From positions 1 through 17,374 of the forward strand of contig WELB01000162.1 of the NCBI GenBank assembly GCA_009602725.1: a stretch of DNA of 17,374 nucleotides, read 5' to 3'. Below, one piece after another: positions 1 to 9,229 of the stretch. The notes under the pieces were generated by a model that was not told the DNA's origin, did not search any database, and saw nothing but the letters and a program-made list of their open reading frames with translations. The translations under genes were made by a program, and so were the position numbers. How positions within the stretch are numbered: position 1 is the first letter of the stretch; the number at the start of each line of letters is the position of its first letter. This stretch comes from Spirogloea muscicola. Taxonomy: Eukaryota > Streptophyta > Zygnematophyceae > Spirogloeales > Spirogloeaceae.

Positions 1-38
1 GGGAGGGAGGAGGGAGGGAGGAGGGAGGGAGGGCGGGG
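1..38. repeat. GGGAGGGAGGA tandem purine repeat
   Basis: The first 38 bases consist of GGGA/GGGAGGA units in tandem. There are more than four runs of three G's, so the strand could form a G-quadruplex. The repeat may continue upstream of the window. Any link with the promoter of the downstream gene is inference. Confidence 0.75.
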
Positions 39-686
39 CCGAGCGGGGACGAGGCCCCGCTGGCAGCAGGTGGACGCCCGGCTGTGTGCCGCACCTGCCG
101 TCCCCGCCCTCCCGGCGTCTCTGTGATTATAGCCTGGCAGCACCGGCCCAGGGCGTCCCCCCAGCCGGAGCTTACAGGCTGAAGCCGTACGGCTGGCACC
201 TGGTCCCAGCAGAGCCTTGGCGGCGCGTCAGGGAATCGCCCCGCTGTCCCCCCCCCCTCCGCCGGCGCCGTTCTATCTCCTCCCCCTTGGCTGCCTGTGG
301 GAAGGGGGGGGCTCTCCCCCTCTCCGCCCCCTCTCCTCTCCCGCCAAATCGCGGCTGCAGGAACGTTCTTCCTCATCCCCCTCCACCCACACCGTCATCC
401 TCCTCCCGCCTCCGGCAGCGCCGTGGCCGGCCTGCTCTGCGCTCCCTTGGCCGACGCAGGCTCGGCCCTCCGTCGCTCGCACCGGCCTCGGCGGCGGCGG
501 CGCCTCGCGGCGGCTTGCCAGCGCCGACGGCCCTGCTCTGACTCGCGGCACGCCGTTAGAGTAGACGCTACCACCAGCGCGGCGGTGGGCGGCTGCGCGA
601 GCGGAAGCGGAGGAGCACTTGAAGTCGCGGCGAGGCTCTGAGTCGGGCAGGCAGGCAGGCGGGCAGCGGAGGAGGCGGCGGCGGCC
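1..686. other. GC-rich 5' flank and probable 5' UTR of the protease gene
   Basis: This stretch precedes the protease start codon. Bases 1-38 are a purine repeat built from GGGAGGGAGGA units, with enough G-runs to form a G-quadruplex. The rest is C-rich to mixed GC-rich DNA with homopyrimidine runs around 250-350. The long open frames here (for example 86-541 and 273-1085 on the minus strand) are the low-stop-frequency artefacts expected in such DNA and have Pro/Arg/Ser-rich, family-less translations. I see no clear TATA box. The promoter and part of the 5' UTR probably lie here, but I cannot place the transcription start. Confidence 0.5.
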
Positions 687-3600
687 ATGGGGAGGGCGGT
701 GACCGCCGTCGTGGTCACGGTGCTGCTGGCCGCCTGCCTCGCGGCCGGCCCGGTTGTGGATGCCAAGAAGCACAAGCACCCAGTCAGCCTGCCGGCGCCT
801 CCGCCGCCAGAGGCCGTTCCGGAGTACGCGCTGTCCGCGTTCGAGCGGATGCCGCAGGTCGAAGCGGCGCCCTCGCTGGAGGCGCGCGCGGCGTACACAT
901 CCGGACCCAGCATCAAGAAGCTCGGGCTCGTGGCGCCGTACATCCTGAATCAGGCGACGCTGGCGCTCAACGGCTCCCTCTTCCGCTACGCCAGCGTGAA
1001 CCCGCCGCTGGCCGTGGACTGGCGCACGCGCAACGTCCTCACCGCCGTACGCGACCAGGGCGCGTGCAGCAGCTGCTGGGCGCACAGCTCCGTCGACAGC
1101 GTGGCTGCCATCTGGGCCATCGCCAAGGTCCGACGAGCCTCAACAGCGACCCGCAGACGCAGGCCGTCCGAGTGCGTCGCCACTGCTGCATGTCGGGCAA
1201 AGTCGCACGTCCTGCCGTGCGGCAGAGTCGAGTCGTGTCCTGGTGGGCCTCAGAAGCTCGCGTCGCCGGGTGCGAGGACCGGTCAGGAGGAGGCGAAGCG
1301 GCCCGGGGCATGCGGGTCTGGAGCACACTGCCGCGGCGCGGTCCGCGAGATGCTGTGCTTCTCGGCCCCCGCCTGCAGTCCGCCCTCCGTCGGTCAGTCC
1401 GTCCCGACGACGATGCTTTTGCCAACTCAACTCTCTGCCTCGGGCTGTGGCCGCTCGTGCAGAACGTGGCGCCGCCCAACCTGTCCGCGCAGCAGGTGTG
1501 CGACTGCGAGCAGGGGTCGTGCTGCCAGGGCGGCTGGCCCGAGTGGGCGCTCCAGTACGTCGTGGAGAACGGCGGCGTCCAGACGACAACCGCGTACCCG
1601 TACGTGGCCGCCAACCAGACGTGCAAAGCCACAAACCAGCCCAACGGTGCCAGCATCACGTCCTGGGACGCGGTGCCGCAGCGCGACGCCGTTGCGCTGG
1701 CCAAGGCCGTCGCCAACCAGCCGGTGATCGTCTTCCTCGAGGCGTCGGCGCCCGACTTCCAGAACTACACTGGGGGCGTGTACGATGGCTCGTGCAACTC
1801 GAACCTCAACCACGCAGTGCTGGTAGTCGGCTACGGCACCGACGCGGCCAGCGGCAAGAACTACTGGCTCATCAAGAACTCGTGGGGGCCCGCCTGGGGC
1901 GAGGGTGGCTACATGCGCCTGGCCATGTACGACGGCAAGGGCCTGTGCGGCATCACCTCCTCCCCCCCGCTGGTAAGTCCGAGGCCAGGGTGCACGCGCC
2001 GCCGCCCTTTCCGCGAGCCCGGTCGTCATAGAGCCTCTCCGGGCCCCGCAGTCTGCTCGGCGTCCCCTCGTGCCCCGGCCGCGACCGCTCAGACTGCTGC
2101 GATGCGTCCGTGCAGTTCCCCGTGATCACCGACAGCGTCAACGGCTGCAACAACCTGCCCAACCCGTGCGGCATCGGCCAGTGCATCCCCCTGAACAGCG
2201 CGGGCGGCTACTCCTGCAAGTGCGCTTCGGGCTTTGTGCAGAACTTTGCCACGTCCACGGGGCAGCCCCAGTGCGTGCCCAGCAACCCCTGCTCGGCCAA
2301 CCCGAACCCCTGCGGCTCCGGCTCGTGCACCAACAACGGCGACGGGTCGTACTCCTGCGTGTGCCCGAGCAACTACATCGTGGGGGCCAAGTCGGACGGC
2401 TCGGCCACGTGCGTCTTCGGCCACGGGAGCGGCACTCAGACTTACACCACCGTCTTCGGCGACACGTGCCCGGTACGCACAACCTGCGCACTCTCGACGC
2501 GTTCATGATGCGCGCGCTCCCGGCGCGTATCGCAGCCGGATCGTCGCCCACGATTCCGACTCTCGCAACGCCCGGACGGCCTCTCACCGTCGATCCCGTG
2601 CATTTGCAGTCTGTCCAAGCTGCGTACCAGCTGAGCAAGTCGGTCTTCCAGAGCCTCAACCCCGGCATCCAGTGCTACCAGGCGGACCTCAGTCCTGCGT
2701 ATCTCGACCCCGGTGAGCGACGCGCATCCCTTCTTGGACAACCGTCGCTTGCAACGACCGGCCTGTCCTCCACGAACGCTCGCCACCGCACGAGTGCACA
2801 TCACATCATCATCCAAGTCGAGCACATGGGTCGTCGTCTCACGCCGTCCGGAGCCTCTGGATGCAGGGTCCGCGGTCGCCGTCTCCAGCGACGGCGTCAC
2901 GAACGGTTGCGCGTCGTCGTACACCGTGCAGAGCGGGGACACCTGCCTGTACATCCTGATCAAGACTTGGGTGTGGCCTTGGGTGCTGCTGTCCTACAAC
3001 CCGACCCTGAACTGCAACCAGCTCTTCGCGGGCCAGCAGCTCTGCCTGTCCAAGCAGACCATCAGCAAGCCCCCCCCCAAGTGCGGGCAGGTCTACGAGG
3101 TGCAGCCGTACCAGGACACGTGCGCGTGGGTGGTCCAGAACTACGGCCTCGACTACCCCACGCTGTACAGCCTCAACCCGGGGCTCCAGTGCACGCCCTA
3201 CCATCTCCCCGCCGGCATGTCCATCTGCGTGGCGGCCGACACGGGCCCCGTACTGAACACCCTGGTCCCTCAAGTCCTGCTTCCCAACTGCTCCAAGGTA
3301 CGCTCGAGCGTGGCACGCCTGTGAGCTCCACGAGCGCGCGACGAGATGCGAGTGTGCTTCGACGCCCCTCGAGCCGGCCGACCCACTGACTCTTTGCCGC
3401 CGCGCGTGCCCGCAGACCTACCGCGTCCAGGTCGGAGACTCCTGCCCCACTATCTACCTGGGCGCGAATCTGACGGAAACCCAGTTCATGGGCCTCAACC
3501 CCGGATTGCAGTGCGACTCTCCGCGCCTGCAAATCGGCCAGCCCCTGTGCATCGCCCCGCCAGTGTCCACAGACTACATCAACTACATGCCCTACGTGAT

Positions 3601-4280
3601 CAAACGCAACGACACCCTGCAATCCATCGCGCAGTCTGTGGCCTCGCAATGCGGCCCCACCGCCTCACCGGCCAACATCTGCTTTCAGAACAACCTCCCC
3701 GACTGCAACAACCTCACGAGCGTCGTCAACACGACCATCGAGGTCAGCGCGAGGCTCGAGACCCTCCTGCCCTCCTCTCGCATGCCACGGGTTCCTTTCT
3801 CTTTTGACTGTCTGTTGAGGAGGTCAGGAACGGTGCACGAACCAGAGGGGATGGCAGGTGCGCCGGCACTGACTGTGTGCCCCGCTCCCGCGCCCGCAGA
3901 TCCCGTGCCAGTGGCCCGTCGGCAGATACTGCGGCTGCACACCCGACGTGCCCGTCTGCGGGTGGGACGGGAAGATTTACACCTCTCAGTGTGATGCCAT
4001 CTGCAACTACGCATCCCCCACGTACGCTCCCACAGGCGGCAAATGCAACCCCTGCGCAGTGGGCTGCGCCGGGAACTGCTTCGGCGCGCCCTCCATTCTG
4101 TCCCCAGCTTACTGCCAGCTGTCCAGCTACTGGAACCCCTGCCCGAACCCCGTGTGGCCCCCCACCACCTACTCGTGCACGGATTACCTGGTGGAGTGCC
4201 AAAAGTGCTGCTGGGGACTCGGCTACGGGAGCTTCGAGTTCAACAGCTGCTTCAGCTCGTGTCGCAACGGCAAGTGCTGA
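687..4280 (+). CDS. Secreted papain-family cysteine protease with EGF, LysM and Kazal-like modules (7 exons)
   Basis: Predicted exons are 687-1127, 1463-1972, 2116-2472, 2610-2712, 2867-3297, 3416-3742 and 3900-4280. All introns are GT-AG, reading frame is kept throughout, and the product is 849 residues. The start ATG has G at -3 and +4 and opens a hydrophobic signal peptide (residues 4-26). The C1A protease domain runs from about 106 to 315, with oxyanion Gln124, nucleophile Cys130 (C-W-A-H), His264 (N-H-A-V-L-V-V-G-Y-G) and Asn286 (K-N-S-W-G). Two EGF-like six-Cys modules follow (C328-C370, C376-C416). LysM modules lie at about 425-475, 488-532, 543-593 and 615-661, with a weaker fifth near 671-725. 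A Kazal-like motif (734-772, C-G-W-D-G-K-I-Y) and a Cys-rich tail end the protein. It probably acts in the wall or matrix, with LysM binding chitin-like glycans. Volvox carteri has a known cysteine protease with chitin-binding repeats. The 27-105 propeptide shows no clear ERFNIN motif. The first donor (GTCCGA) is the least certain splice site. Confidence 0.88.
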
Positions 4281-5380
4281 GGCGAGCGAGCTCTGAGGAC
4301 GGGAGCCGCCACGAAGCCGAGCCGAGCCCGGGTCGACTCCAGAGCCGTCGGGAGCCTGCTCGAGGAGGTCGGCCACTCCACCACGAGGAGGAGCCTCGGA
4401 CCTCAGCTGCACGCGGGGAGACGGCGGCTCGACCAAACGGCCCGTCTCCGAAGCACCGGCAGCTTTTTGCCGGTGCTTCGGAAAGCTCCCCGGCCGGGCA
4501 ACGGGCTTCCATGCGGTCCTCGAAGCTCATGCTACATGGTGCTGCGGCACAACAGCACCGAGGGACGACGCCCAAGACCCGGCCTCCAGGAGGCCGACGA
4601 CTCGGTCCTCGGCAGTGGCCACCGTAGACGAGCGTCAGCAGCATGTCTCATGAGCTTCAGGAGGACCGACCGACCCAAGTCCATTCCCGCCGCCCAGCCT
4701 CTGTGTCGTCAGCCATCTAGCTTGTATTGGCCACCCTTTTATTTTATTGCGCACCGCGCGCCTTCTCTCACCATCTAGATGGTCCCAGCAGCAGCAGCCG
4801 TGCCCTGTTTACCACAGTCGAACGCCGGCGTGCTGCACCAGGCAGCCCCGCCAATCTCGATCTCTCCTCGCTCGCACCGAATCATATTTTTTCCATTGTT
4901 TCCAGTTCGCCATATTCAATAAGCTCAGAACGAGCTCCCAGCTCTCGATGGATCTCCAGTCGGACCGCTCAGGCCTGTGCTCCCGAATGCCTCGCATCCT
5001 CGACATGCACACCTCTTTGCCAGCTACTTTGTCCGAGGGACTCGGATCCGGATCCTCCGTTGTCAGTCAGAATGTGCCGGTGCCGGCTCGTGCGCATCCA
5101 GCTGTGTGCACGTACATCACTCCTCGCCGATCGTCGGGATGCGCGAGGCTTTGCAAATCGCCTCGTTTGTCATCGAAGGGGGGCCCGGAAGAGGCAGCTC
5201 TTCCTACATCGGGCGAGGCTGCAAACGGCTAGCCCACAGGATCAAGCCGATGTCCCGGAAGCTCGAGCGGCGAGAGCAGCGCGAGGCCCGTGTCTGATTC
5301 AGTGTTCTTGGACGTATTAGACTTGTTAGATTCGCTGGTACAACCGTGCTGGACCGTCTTTCTTCTAGATCACCATCCCA
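4281..5380. other. 3' UTR / intergenic region without a recognisable gene
   Basis: After the protease stop codon there is GC-rich DNA to about 5300, then a switch to AT-richer sequence. I find no TGTAA, the usual chlorophycean polyadenylation signal, and no convincing AATAAA, so the transcript end is not placed. Small open frames such as 4977-5297 (+) have no motif I recognise. The only striking structure is the hairpin at 4447-4482, listed separately. A second gene with exons in 4750-5300 cannot be excluded. Confidence 0.45.
4447..4482. other. Perfect 15-bp inverted repeat with 6-nt loop in the probable 3' UTR
   Basis: The left arm TCCGAAGCACCGGCA (4447-4461) pairs perfectly with TGCCGGTGCTTCGGA (4468-4482) around the loop GCTTTT. 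It starts 166 bases after the protease stop codon, so it would be transcribed if the 3' UTR is at least 200 nt long. It could be an mRNA stability or processing element, a short small-RNA precursor, or the scar of a mobile element. Nothing in the sequence separates these options. Confidence 0.85.
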
Positions 5381-5404
5381 GATTTAGTCAGTCAAGGAAA
5401 ACAG

Positions 5405-6215
5405 TGGATTGCTTCAGCTGACATTTATCACAGATGGAGGACTTTCTCAACTGCAACTCATGTCTATCGTTCCATTTAAAGTTCTCACGATGCGCTTGAC
5501 TGCTATCCAGTGTGACCAACCAAGATACGATCTTTGTACTTATTTTGACTTTTTCTCTTCTTGCAAAGTATCGACATATCATCAACATGTAAGGCAAGGA
5601 TGAGTTGTTTTGTACCTGACCCCTTAAGTGGATTGTGTGCTCAGAATGGCATCTATAAACCCGTTCTTCGATGAAACTTAATCAACACGTTGATACCATA
5701 CCCTCGGGGCTTGCTTTAGACCATATGATAACTTTCGTAATCTGCAAACAAGAAGTTCCCTCTCCATGCACAGCTTGACTCTGAAGTTGTTGCATGTAAC
5801 TACCTTCTCTTGAATCTCCATTCATAATTTGTAATTCGTACATCCATCCGGTGAATTTTGCGATCAAGACATGCCCCCAATGATAGGTGATCTCATAGAT
5901 GTAAGTCTCAGTATTGGAGCAAAAGTTCCATTGTAGTCAAACTTTCATTTTGCGCGAAACCTTTTGAGCACCTTCTGAGCACCTTTTCCATTTCGAGCAC
6001 AACCAACCTGGCTTTGAGCTTGTCCAAACCACCACTAGTATTTTGCTTCATCTTGAAATCCCCACTCAGCCTTAATTGCCTTTCTTCCTGTAGGTAATTT
6101 TCCCGATCTTAGCGTTTTGTTCTTATGCAACGAATCCATTTCTTCGCAATTGCCTGTTTCCATTGCAATACATGTTGAGAAGTCAGAGCTGAACAAGCTG
6201 GTGTACCAAAGTTGT
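5405..6215 (-). pseudogene. copia reverse transcriptase remnant
   Basis: Reading right to left on the minus strand, I see a K-W-I-F-K-M-K-Q-N segment followed by L-D-K-L-K-A-R-L-V (about 6060-6010). Next is T-F-A-P-I-L-R-L-T-S (about 5930-5895), an M-N-G-D region with Y-M-Q-Q (about 5830-5785), and H-V-D-D-M at about 5593-5573. The last is the Y-V-D-D catalytic box with Tyr changed to His. These are successive landmarks of copia RT, spread over different frames with stops between them. Confidence 0.75.
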
Positions 6216-6314
6216 TAGAGAAAGAAGGAAGCACCTCAATAGTTGTCCAGATTGCCAACAAAATATCTCGTTCTCAGTGATCGTCTCGTGATCGGTAGAT
6301 CCTTGGTTCGTTGA

Positions 6315-6707
6315 TCAGCACTTCTCATATATTCTTCCCCTCTCTGCACATCGCCTTGTGTTGGAATAGTTGTCCATCAAGATCAGCATAATTTCTTGAT
6401 TAAGTTTCTGCCTCGAACTCCTTGAACTTTGACATACACACTCACATTTTGTCTTTAAGTAGTAGCTAGTCACGAACCGTGTGAAAATATCAAAGACAAT
6501 TAGGAGATAACTGCAATGACTGAAAGAAGTAACCTGCACAGGTCCACAAACGTCACTATGGACCAGTTCCAAGAGTTCAGTAGAACGAGAAGATAATGCA
6601 GAAAGAGCAGGTGTGCATCTTGCCTGATGCACAGTCTCCACAGAAGAGAATTTTGTATATTTGAAACAAACGAAGGCCGAATGGCCAAGTACAAAGGCAA
6701 GCACATC
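6315..6707 (-). pseudogene. copia integrase remnant
   Basis: The minus-strand frame from 6704 reads L-E-L-V-H-S-D-V-C-G-P (codons at 6572-6540), the signature around the first catalytic Asp of copia integrases. Y-L-L-I-V-F-D-I-F-T-R-F and a Y-Y-L-K-T-K segment follow. A degenerate M-D-N-Y-S-N appears where the second catalytic Asp (T-D-N-G-x-E-Y) is expected. The N-terminal F-V-L-G-H stretch corresponds to the C-x-x-C-x-L-G-K zinc region with cysteines lost. The frame is 129 codons, far short of an intact integrase. Confidence 0.78.
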
Positions 6708-7174
6708 TTAAGGCCTACATAACCTACAGTAGATTGACCCGCTCAGAAACCACGGGTCAAAACATAAAGGTCGCTAACCGATGCCTGGATAGTAGATGGC
6801 AGATACGAAGCCCTTCTGCTACCAACTAGAGCTCGCCAAGCTTTCTGGTGCAGCACAGAGATCAGAGTTCACCCTTGGAGCCATGAACCACTCGATCATC
6901 CTGCATTCGCTGGAGATGGTCATAGTCCAGATGACCTAGTCTGTTATACCAAATGTGTGAGAAAGATGAGATGTATCAGTCACAAAATATCTTAGGAACA
7001 AGAACTCTGGTCGGAGTGCAAGTTCTGCACAGTACACGAACCAAATTACCATCAAAACACTGACCTGGCATCATCTTATGATTTGAAGAGAAGGAGTCGT
7101 TCCAATATCATCTTAGGTTACAATAATCTTTTATTGGGATGGACTTGAGTATCCGAGCAATGAATCACAATGAA

Positions 7175-7384
7175 TCACAGAGTTCCATCAAGATTCGGTA
7201 CATGCAAGACAACATAAATTCTGCAAGGCATACCTCCTTGCTCCACGAAATGATAATGCTCATTATCATTAATGCTCATTATCATTTCGATTGTACCCTT
7301 TCGAAGAAGTTTGTATGAGGTAGCATATTTTTTCGAAGATGGCACTAGCAGCATCAAATCTTCGGAAGAAGTAAAATGTTGCAA
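7175..7384 (-). pseudogene. copia protease / GAG-pre-integrase region remnant
   Basis: The minus-strand frame from 7384 contains a C-R-I-Y-V-V-L-H-V-P-N-L-D-G-T-L segment that resembles the V-L-Y-V-P-G-L-x-x-N-L-L motif found between protease and integrase in copia polyproteins. A palindromic insertion-like duplication (7246-7289) interrupts the frame. The catalytic D-S/T-G of the protease is not clearly visible. Confidence 0.5.
7246..7289. repeat. Small palindrome plus 16-bp tandem duplication inside the copia remnant
   Basis: Arms CGAAATGATAATG (7246-7258) and CATTATCATTTCG (7277-7289) are perfect inverted repeats. Between and across them the 16-mer AATGCTCATTATCATT occurs twice in tandem (7255-7270 and 7271-7286). 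This looks like slippage or a local duplication at a hairpin. Confidence 0.8.
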
Positions 7385-7669
7385 ACTATGACGCTTACTA
7401 TGATGTTGCTCCTGTATCCATATACCATGTATTTGTCATCATAGTTTTGTATTCTAATGTCGTCAAAGCACGGTAGAATTGAGAGGAGCTACCTCTTTCC
7501 TGTGAGAGAACGCGCGGTGCGCATGAAATTGAAAGGGAGGCCAATCCTAGCCTTACAAATGTCCTGGTAACGGGGTAATGAGCTGGCTAAGGGGGACACT
7601 AGTATCCGCGAGTGAGCACCCACATCTATGACAAGCTAAGCTGAGGGGCCATGTGGTGTTTGTTGTTGT

Positions 7670-7770
7670 TGTCGCTATTCTGCCCTTCTTTCCATTTTCC
7701 CTTCTGATGCAATTCCTAATATAATGTCCTTCCTCCTTGCTGTTGAATGTGAGAACATGATGAACCAGAG
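7670..7770 (-). pseudogene. copia gag zinc-knuckle remnant
   Basis: In the minus-strand frame starting at 7867, residues 44-53 read K-E-E-G-H-Y-I-R-N-C followed by a basic stretch. This is the second half of the CX2CX4HX4C knuckle of copia gag. The first two cysteines are replaced (Thr40 and Ser43 sit at their positions), so the motif could not bind zinc normally. It lies upstream of the other pol fragments, as expected for gag. Confidence 0.6.
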
Positions 7771-7894
7771 ATCGAGCTGGGAATCTTTTGAGCAGCCCAC
7801 TAGGCCCGAAAAGAAGATTTCGTGTAACTAAAACATCAAAGGCCAAAATGGCCAAGTACAAAGGCAAAGCACATCAAATGACGTAGCACTGCTA

Positions 7895-8620
7895 GCATCT
7901 GGCAGCTACTGGAGGGCACTGGAGGGCAGCAGCAGTGGCAGGCGAAGGGATGGGGGGGGAATGGAGGGCCGGCAGAGCCCCTGGGGGTCTTTCCTGCGTC
8001 CGCTTCTGGAGCTGCTAGTGAGGCAGTGAGGCAGTAGCAGTGGCAGGAGGAATGGAGGGGGGGGAAAGAGGGACGGACGTGCCGATTGGGGCGTTGCCGA
8101 CCTGTCCTGCTGGAGCTGCTATAGGAGGAGTGGGGCAGCAGCATTGGCAGGAGGGATGGCGTGGGGGGGAAGGACGGCCGGAAGTGCCAATGAGGGCCTT
8201 GTCGACCTGGCCTATGTCTGTTGCAGGAGCTGCTAGAGGTGTGGAGCAGCAGCAGTGGCGGGAGGGAGGGCGGGGATGGAAAGGAAGACCGGAAGTGCCA
8301 ATGAGGGCCTTGTCGACCTGCCCTGCGTCTGCTTCTGGAGCTGCTAGAGGAGTGGGGCAGCAGCAGTGGCAGGAGGGATGGCGGGGGGGGGAAAGAGGGC
8401 TGGAAGTGTTGATGGGCTTTATCGACCTGTCCTGCGTCCGCTGCTGGGGCTGCTAGAGGAGTGAAGCAGCAGCAGTGGCAGGAGAGATGATGGAGGGGGA
8501 AAGGAGGGCCGGAAGTGCCGCTGGGGGCCTTGTTGACCCGTCCTGCGTCCACTTCTGGAGCTGCTAGAGGAGTGGGAGGCAGCAGCAGTGGGAGGAAGGA
8601 TGGAGGGGGTGGAAACTGAG
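7895..8620 (-). repeat. Minisatellite, about seven units of about 110 bp
   Basis: The phrase GAGCTGCTAG recurs at about 8009, 8113, 8227, 8338, 8448 (as GGGCTGCTAG) and 8558, giving periods of 104-114 bp. Each unit also holds a GGGGCAGCAGCAGTGGCAGG block, a G-run, and a GGCCTTGTCGACCTGCCCTGCGTC-type block. The array lies directly downstream of the LINE stub and 3' UTR at 8829-8620 when read on the minus strand. Long minus-strand open frames here are repeats of a Ser/Pro/His-rich peptide of about 37 residues and are probably not genes. Confidence 0.85.
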
Positions 8621-8829
8621 AATGCGGCTGCTGATGCGGGGGTAGAAAGGAGGGCCAAAAATGAGAAGGGCTCGCCCATTGAGGATAGGGGCTGGAAAAA
8701 GCCAGCCCAGAAAAGAATGAACAAAGGACGAGAAGGGGCCAGGGGAAGTGCGAAGAACAAGAAGCACAGAAAAGAAACGAAGCAGCTACGAAGCACTCAG
8801 TAACCCCCGCTAAGCAGCCTCAGGTCAGA
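8620..8829 (-). mobile_element. 3' end stub of an RLE-type LINE with 3' UTR hairpin (copy 1)
   Basis: On the minus strand, 8829-8797 reads S-D-L-R-L-L-S-G-G-Y-stop, matching the C-terminus of the better copy at 9304. About 90 bases later comes the palindrome GGGCTGG-AAAAAG-CCAGCCC (plus-strand 8689-8708). It is preceded in sense by the conserved T-rich lead (CATTCTTTT) and followed by a CCTCAATGGGCG block shared with other copies. Only the last ten codons of the ORF are left, as expected for severe 5' truncation. Confidence 0.7.
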
Positions 8830-8844
8830 GAGACTGGGTTCCAA

Positions 8845-9225
8845 GAATGACGATGGGGGCCTTGGCGACCAGTCCTGCTGCCTATCATTCCTCTTGCAGC
8901 TCCAGAAGCGGACGCAGGTCGGGTCGACACGGCCCCCGTCGGCACGGCTTCCCCCGCTCCGTGGCACCCCCAGCCCTCCTCCGCCCCCCTGCTATTCTTC
9001 CTGCTGCGGCTGCTGCTTCCCACTCCTCTAGCAGCTGTGGCAGGAGGAATGGCCGGGGGGTGAAGGAGGGCCGGGAGTGCCACGGAGTGAAGGGAGCCGA
9101 GCCGATGGGGGCCCTGTCGACCAGACCTGGGTCCGCTTCTAGAGCTGCTAGAGGAGTGGGAGGTAGCAGCTGTGGCAGGAGGGCGGGGAGGGAAGGAGGG
9201 GCGAAAGAAAGCGGCTGCTGATATT
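8845..9225. repeat. Minisatellite units in both orientations between two LINE 3' ends
   Basis: The same repeat as in 7895-8620 appears here in broken form. 9035-9225 and 8845-8880 are in the orientation of the main array, while about 8885-9030 is inverted. A GCTGCTGCTTCCCACTCCTC-type block sits at the inner junction near 9030, opposite GGAGTGGGAGGTAGCAGC near 9155. The segment joins the 3' UTR of the LINE at 9304 to the stub at 8797-8829. Confidence 0.7.
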
Positions 9226-9229
9226 AATA

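Larger units (their letters stand above)
5405..7870 (-). mobile_element. Degenerate Ty1/copia LTR retrotransposon, minus strand
   Basis: Reading leftwards on the minus strand, fragments appear in copia order: gag zinc-knuckle remnant (about 7740-7700), protease/pre-integrase region (about 7384-7175), integrase (about 6704-6315) and reverse transcriptase (about 6215-5560). All frames are broken by stops and frameshifts, so the element is dead. The DNA is clearly AT-richer than the protease gene. I found no LTR at either end. The edges are set only by where copia-like translation fades. Confidence 0.8.

Noticed and set aside
273-1716. Long minus-strand open frames (273-1085, 395-943, 1039-1716) opposite exon 1 and intron 1
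   Set aside because: They are antisense to a convincing protease exon, in GC-rich DNA where stops are rare, and their Arg/Pro/Ala-rich translations match no family I know.
687-1727. Single-exon reading of the first protease exon to 1727
   Set aside because: After residue 147 the translation turns into an Arg/Ser/Pro-rich sequence, while the expected protease continuation is in another frame from 1463 behind a good 3' splice site.
1427-2029. 200-codon minus-strand frame opposite the protease His/Asn region
   Set aside because: A mirror frame of GC-rich coding DNA with no motifs.
4447-4482. Rho-independent terminator
   Set aside because: The gene is spliced and eukaryotic, and no T-tract follows the stem.
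7836-8552. Minus-strand 238-codon Ser/Pro/His-rich protein
   Set aside because: It is only the translation of the minisatellite; its repeat period follows the DNA units and there is no start context or neighbour to support it.
7895-8620. CRISPR array
   Set aside because: Units are about 110 bp and similar over their whole length, with no unique spacers, in a eukaryotic genome.
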